From Terriglobus albidus (GTDB lineage Bacteria; Acidobacteriota; Terriglobia; Terriglobales; Acidobacteriaceae), in NCBI RefSeq assembly GCF_008000815.1, contig NZ_CP042806.1:1984001-2048000 (forward strand): a stretch of DNA of 64,000 bases, written 5' to 3'. Made by a program: the position numbers and the translations under genes. Shown here piece after piece: positions 60,252 to 64,000 of this stretch. Below the pieces are notes generated by a model. It did not search any database, had not been told where the DNA came from, and saw only the letters and a program-made list of their open reading frames with translations. Positions within the stretch are counted from its first letter, which is position 1. Each line of letters begins with the position of its first letter.

Positions 60252-60795
60252 TTAGTTGTCGCGGAGAGCGACCATCGGATCGATGCGGGTGGCCCGGCGG
60301 GCGGGCAAGAAGCAGGCGATAGCCGACGCGACGAGGAAGACGGCGGAGATGATGGCGAGAACGGCGGCGTCGCGCATACTGCTTTGGGTCCAACGATGGA
60401 CCGCGTCGCTGAGGCCGATGCTGAGGAGGCCGCCGAGGACGAGTCCGATGGCGGTGGTTCGAGCGGTGGAGGCGAGGGTGAGGAATAGGACATTCCATTG
60501 AGGAGCGCCCAGGGCCATGCGGATCCAGAACTCGCGGGTGCGCTGCTCGACGGAGTTGGCCCTACACTGGCGAGACCGATGGTGGCGAGACCCGGGGCTA
60601 CGAAGGAAAAGATGGCGAAAAGGATTGCGATGAAGCGCTCGTGCGACCAGACGAACAATGAGAGGAAGTCGTCGAGGGAGTAGGCGGTGCTGATTGCCTG
60701 ATTTTGATTGAGGTTGCGCATATTGGCGCAGATGGCGTGAAGGAGCGTGGTGGGATCTCCGGTGGTGACGAGAAGATCGTTTAGCGCTGTACGGC
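60252..60795 (-). pseudogene. MacB/ADOP-type permease, 3' relic with frameshift
   Basis: One frame reads LNDLLVTTGDPTTLLHAICA, NMRNLNQNQAISTAYSLDDF then FAIFSFVAPGLATIGLASVG; after an indel near 60555 the next frame goes on with RTREFWIRMALGAPQWNVLF to CFLPARRATRIDPMVALRDN. Together this is the last periplasmic stretch and the final FtsX block of an ADOP permease. All upstream domains are gone. Confidence 0.78.
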
Positions 60796-60932
60796 GCGTC
60801 TTTGCAGAGAGAATTGCAAATGGTTAAGGGTGCATGGCCGTGGGCACGGGCCGTAGCCATGCGCGGCATCAGACTACCGGCACCTGCGAGTGAGGCGGCT
60901 CCGAGTTTCTTTCTGCGCGAGATGTGATTCAT
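60796..60932 (-). pseudogene. N-terminal scrap of an exported protein
   Basis: From ATG 60932: MNHISRRKKLGAASLAGAGS then LMPRMATARAHGHAP, a twin-arginine-like leader (SRRKKLG). Similarity ends where the permease relic begins. The parent family is not recognised. Confidence 0.4.
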
Positions 60933-60956
60933 GGTTATTGCTCCGTGGGATGGATT

Positions 60957-61130
60957 TCATTCGGGATGAGCAGGTGAATGCTGCACTTCGATGGTCTGCG
61001 CGCCGAACTTCAGTGCAAAGGACCTGCCATGCCACTGGAAGGTGCCGGGTAGCGAGGACGGCAGCGTGATGTTAAAGATGTCGCTGTTTTGGATGTGTCG
61101 CACGGAGTTGGTTACTCAATGGATGTTTCG
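60957..61130 (-). pseudogene. C-terminal scrap of an unidentified protein
   Basis: The frame VRHIQNSDIFNITLPSSLPG, TFQWHGRSFALKFGAQTIEV then QHSPAHPE with a stop at 60957-60959 is beta-rich and protein-like but has no start. It stops 25 bp before the next leader sequence. Probably the tail of a deleted gene. Confidence 0.4.
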
Positions 61131-61282
61131 AGAGGTTCAAGAAAGGAGAACAGGCACGGGAGGTCTCCGCGCAAAGTCAGGAGATAAGGAGGGCTTGGCC
61201 ATCGCGTGGCGGACATCATCGGTCCATCGCCTGTGGCTCAAGCCCCAGTGGAGCGCAGCTCCAAATAACAAGACAGACGACG

Positions 61283-63976
61283 TTAGGGAGCCGCCAGGAT
61301 TTCGGGAACAATGAAACCGGCTTCTGTTGGTGCCGTATAGATTGGCGTACGGTTGATCACATCTGTAAAAGGGTTCGTCGTCGCGCCTGCTCCAGCCTGA
61401 CAGGAACCCGCAGCCCATACATAGAAGGGATAGCTTTGGGAGGCCACTGTTTGGGAACTCGTAGGCTCTACTTCTTCTATGAACGTAGATTCCACTTTTG
61501 ATCCGCCACTAAGGATATACATAGCGGAGGTTGCACTGGTTGTGCTCGTAGTTGAACCCGCGCCGGCACACGTTGTTCCCGGAACAGTACTGTGACTCCC
61601 TGGTTGTGTGTAAAAGAATCCCCCGATGATTTCATTTGTCGAAGGAGAGTTGAGGCTGGCAACAATATTGCTGGGCCCTTCTGTTTTGAAGCCAAAAATC
61701 CATAGAGGGGCGCCGTTATTGGTGACGCGCGACGATCCAAGGGTTGCCGATTCCGAATTGAATTGCCTTGCTAAAACATAGTTGTTTCCATCGATGCGAG
61801 CGGGGCTTCCCGTCGTATTTTCGAGGAAGAGTTCTCCGGCGTCGGCCAAGCGGTGCACCTGGCCGACGCCAATACTGTAGTGATCCCGTAGTACCACGGT
61901 ACGAGCGATCATGTTGTTGAGAGGAGCATCTGCTTGTACGGCATACAGTCCACTTACGGACGCTCCTGTAGCGTCAAAGGCCAGGCGTTCGATCACGACG
62001 GTTGGTGCATAGGGGCAGCTGCCTGAGGTGTCGCTCACAATTTCGAACATTGGGGTGCCTGACGGGAAGTTCGCGGTAGCGGAAGGCAAAATGCGGATCG
62101 TCGAATTCATGCCCACGACCCGGTCAACCCAAGAGGGGATTTTGATGGGAGAGGATATGTACCAGATCCCATGGGGAAGGTACAGCGTGGACGTGCTTCC
62201 GTTCTGACAGGTCAGTGCCGCATTAATCGCAGAGGTTGCATCAATTGGCGTGGTAACCTGATCGGTCCACTGTGCGGACATCCCTGATGCCGGGGCGAAC
62301 CACTGCGAAGCCACATCGTAGGGAAGCACTGGCGTGTCCAGCTTGAGAGGAAGAAGGAAATCACTGCCTGAGTTATAGCTTTGAGCGCGAATGGTCCCAT
62401 TGATCGTCCCGGAAGAGCCGCCAAGGTTGCTCTGTGCGGATGGAAATGAAGTGTTGCGAATCGACACAACACCCCCGGTCGACGAAACGTTATTGATCAG
62501 GGCTGATCCAGCCTGATCGATCCTGCTATTGGCGAGAATGACCATTCCGTTGCCCGTCGAATTCGTGATGGCAGATGAGCCATGCCCTGACTTAATCCAG
62601 ATGGCATTTGCATTGATCAAATCATCAGCATTGAAGATTGCGCCTGAAAGTTGATTGTCGAACGTCAGATGCTCCAAATTGATCGAGCAACAGTTATAGG
62701 CGACATCTACGCCGCGGTTATACCCGGATATCGAGACATTTTCTACAAGACCTGGTCCCAATACGCCTCGTGTCATGTCGATTCCCATTCCAGTGCTTGT
62801 GGAACTCGTATCTCCAAGGAGAGTCACATTGCGGATTGTGCCCATATTACTTACCAGGAAGCTTATTCCTGTGGCGGCTTGATTCCCGCTCGCACTGGTA
62901 TCGACGGTTAAGTTTTCTATTACATTGTGGAATGCCTGATTTCCGAATTGCTGGTAAACGCCTCCGGATAGCGCCAGGATGGATTGAGTGAAAATAACAG
63001 GAGTGAGCACTGTGACTGCTGTCGCAGTCGCGGTCGTACTGGCACTAATCGACAGGGTGACAGAGTTGCTCCCGATCGCTGCAATGGTCGTTCCCGGACG
63101 TATGGCTGGCCCACGCAACTGCTGATTGACATATAGACCGGAAACGTTGGAGACATTCGAGATGACTCGATTTCCTGCGGTTGTATTTCCGGTAAATTGA
63201 AGGTTCGGCAAGGTATTTGCCGCAAGTTTGAGTACGCTGCCCGCCTGACTCTCTCCGACAAACACCATGCCGTAATCGGGCGTTCCATCGCTATAGTTCT
63301 TCGCCAAGGGCAAACAAGCCGGGTTGCTCAAAAGGTACGTGCCGTTTGGGAAAAAGACAATCAAGTCTTGCCATGGCGCCGCAGCCCCATACTTTACACC
63401 GTTGTGGGTTAATGTGGTGTTGTTCAGTAGCGCCTGTATCGCGCAGGCGGCGTCCGTCGTACCGGTGTTATCGACTCCCCCTTGGGTCACGACGTTCAGA
63501 AAGCCGGCACCTGATAGGGAAGGGTCTGCTAATGGAATCTCTTCAACATACGACACCTGCCCAGCTACCGTCGGAGCGTCCCACAGTGTTGGGGAAATAG
63601 TTGGAATAGGCACGGAAGCGGAGGCAACATCACTGTCCAGATATCCAGATGCAGTTGCGTATGCCTGAACCGTGCTGGTTGTGGTGATGGATAGAGGAGA
63701 CGAATAGACCGGCGAGGATGGCGTCGGAACAGACCCGTCGAGGGTGTAATAGATTACGGAACCGGGTGTAGAGTCAGTGATCGTAACGGGCCGGAGCGTT
63801 GTGTACATCGAGCCCCCTACCGTAATTGTGGGAGAATCTGTTTGTGTTGAGCCTTGTGCCTCGACGGAAACACCGTAGAGGATGGTCGCAATCAAAACGA
63901 TAGAAGCCGTACGGAACTCTAGCTTGGATAGGGCAGTTGCAACGAGCCAATAGAGAGATGTGGCCGGAAATGTCAT
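61283..63976 (-). CDS. Large secreted beta-helix protein, GH55/pectate-lyase-3-like, with N-terminal CHB_HEX-like domain
   Basis: 897 residues; GAGGATAATACG precedes the ATG at 63976. A long leader with a hydrophobic stretch (ASIVLIATILYGVSVEA) gives export. Residues about 50-115 (YTTLRPVTITDSTPGSVIYY then TLDGSVPTPSSPVY) form the chitobiase-type beta domain. Two beta-helix modules follow, each opening with the pectate-lyase-3 pattern: GGVDNTGTTDAACAIQALLN with FFPNGTYLLSNP, and IDATSAINAALTCQ with LYLPHGIWYISSP. The twin-helix arrangement is that of GH55 beta-1,3-glucanases, but catalytic residues cannot be fixed by eye. Probably acts on polysaccharides outside the cell. Confidence 0.78.
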   Translation of the reverse strand: MTFPATSLYWLVATALSKLEFRTASIVLIATILYGVSVEAQGSTQTDSPTITVGGSMYTTLRPVTITDSTPGSVIYYTLDGSVPTPSSPVYSSPLSITTTSTVQAYATASGYLDSDVASASVPIPTISPTLWDAPTVAGQVSYVEEIPLADPSLSGAGFLNVVTQGGVDNTGTTDAACAIQALLNNTTLTHNGVKYGAAAPWQDLIVFFPNGTYLLSNPACLPLAKNYSDGTPDYGMVFVGESQAGSVLKLAANTLPNLQFTGNTTAGNRVISNVSNVSGLYVNQQLRGPAIRPGTTIAAIGSNSVTLSISASTTATATAVTVLTPVIFTQSILALSGGVYQQFGNQAFHNVIENLTVDTSASGNQAATGISFLVSNMGTIRNVTLLGDTSSTSTGMGIDMTRGVLGPGLVENVSISGYNRGVDVAYNCCSINLEHLTFDNQLSGAIFNADDLINANAIWIKSGHGSSAITNSTGNGMVILANSRIDQAGSALINNVSSTGGVVSIRNTSFPSAQSNLGGSSGTINGTIRAQSYNSGSDFLLPLKLDTPVLPYDVASQWFAPASGMSAQWTDQVTTPIDATSAINAALTCQNGSTSTLYLPHGIWYISSPIKIPSWVDRVVGMNSTIRILPSATANFPSGTPMFEIVSDTSGSCPYAPTVVIERLAFDATGASVSGLYAVQADAPLNNMIARTVVLRDHYSIGVGQVHRLADAGELFLENTTGSPARIDGNNYVLARQFNSESATLGSSRVTNNGAPLWIFGFKTEGPSNIVASLNSPSTNEIIGGFFYTQPGSHSTVPGTTCAGAGSTTSTTSATSAMYILSGGSKVESTFIEEVEPTSSQTVASQSYPFYVWAAGSCQAGAGATTNPFTDVINRTPIYTAPTEAGFIVPEILAAP

Positions 63977-64000
63977 CGTATTATCCTCAAAAATGCCTGC

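Noticed and set aside
1-64000. CRISPR array or phage structural genes
   Set aside because: No regularly spaced short repeats, cas motifs or phage capsid/tail signatures were seen.

Overview
The window looks like a chromosomal segment of a soil acidobacterium (class Terriglobia, of the Granulicella/Edaphobacter/Terriglobus type). The pointers are a TIGR03435-family protein, an ADOP-type duplicated ABC permease translationally coupled to a short PadR regulator, two quinoprotein dehydrogenases with c-type haem partners or domains, several secreted glycoside hydrolases, and many small acidobacterial-looking hypothetical proteins. No rRNA and no complete tRNA was seen.

Layout. 1-2456: lysine/2-oxoadipate catabolism (5'-cut DUF1338 enzyme plus an AmaB-like dehydrogenase). 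2536-8702: secreted GH27 alpha-galactosidase; a TetR-SRPBCC-epimerase operon with two identical 16-bp palindromes at its head; a response-regulator relic; TreZ. 9375-16440: surface polysaccharide genes, namely rfbG/rfbF (minus) divergent from rfbH (plus), then an epimerase relic, GtrB, GtrA and a GT-C-like membrane protein. 16655-22956: GH36-like secreted protein, TIGR03435 protein, PQQ alcohol dehydrogenase and its dihaem cytochrome. 23237-28640: five tightly overlapping genes (HpcH/HpaI aldolase, SDR, DHQ-synthase-like cyclase, ThDP enzyme, NAD-epimerase) that look like a pathway for an unusual sugar or cyclitol, cut off by a truncated glycosyltransferase and a broken VapBC module. 29261-36644: ThuA protein, MFS carrier, thioredoxin-like protein, SDR, quinoprotein-cytochrome fusion, and a partial duplicate of that fusion next to a serine-recombinase scrap. 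36734-41514: FkbH-like protein and carrier protein facing an MBOAT acyltransferase and an SGNH-like protein, a set resembling the Dlt system with a different loading enzyme.

41870-59769 is bounded by a 37-bp direct repeat taken from the 3' half of a tRNA-Glu(TTC)-like gene, with a 5'-truncated tyrosine integrase just inside the right copy. I read it as an old genomic island or accretion site. It holds a cold-shock gene and a decayed second copy, a receiver protein with a zinc ribbon, a histidine kinase, many small hypotheticals (including a paralogous pair), a radical SAM/SPASM protein, a thiG fragment and the padR-ADOP pair. To its right are relics of another permease and of two unidentified genes, then a large secreted beta-helix (GH55/pectate-lyase-like) protein.

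Two themes stand out: cell-surface glycan synthesis and decoration (rfbFGH, GtrA/GtrB, the five-gene sugar operon, FkbH-ACP-MBOAT-SGNH), and heavy gene decay. About a dozen gene fragments are visible. A dispersed family of about 110-bp palindromic elements (ends AGAGCATTTT... / ...AAAATGCTCT) sits at gene boundaries in four full or nearly full copies and two partial copies. All functions are inferred from sequence features and family knowledge; no searches were run.
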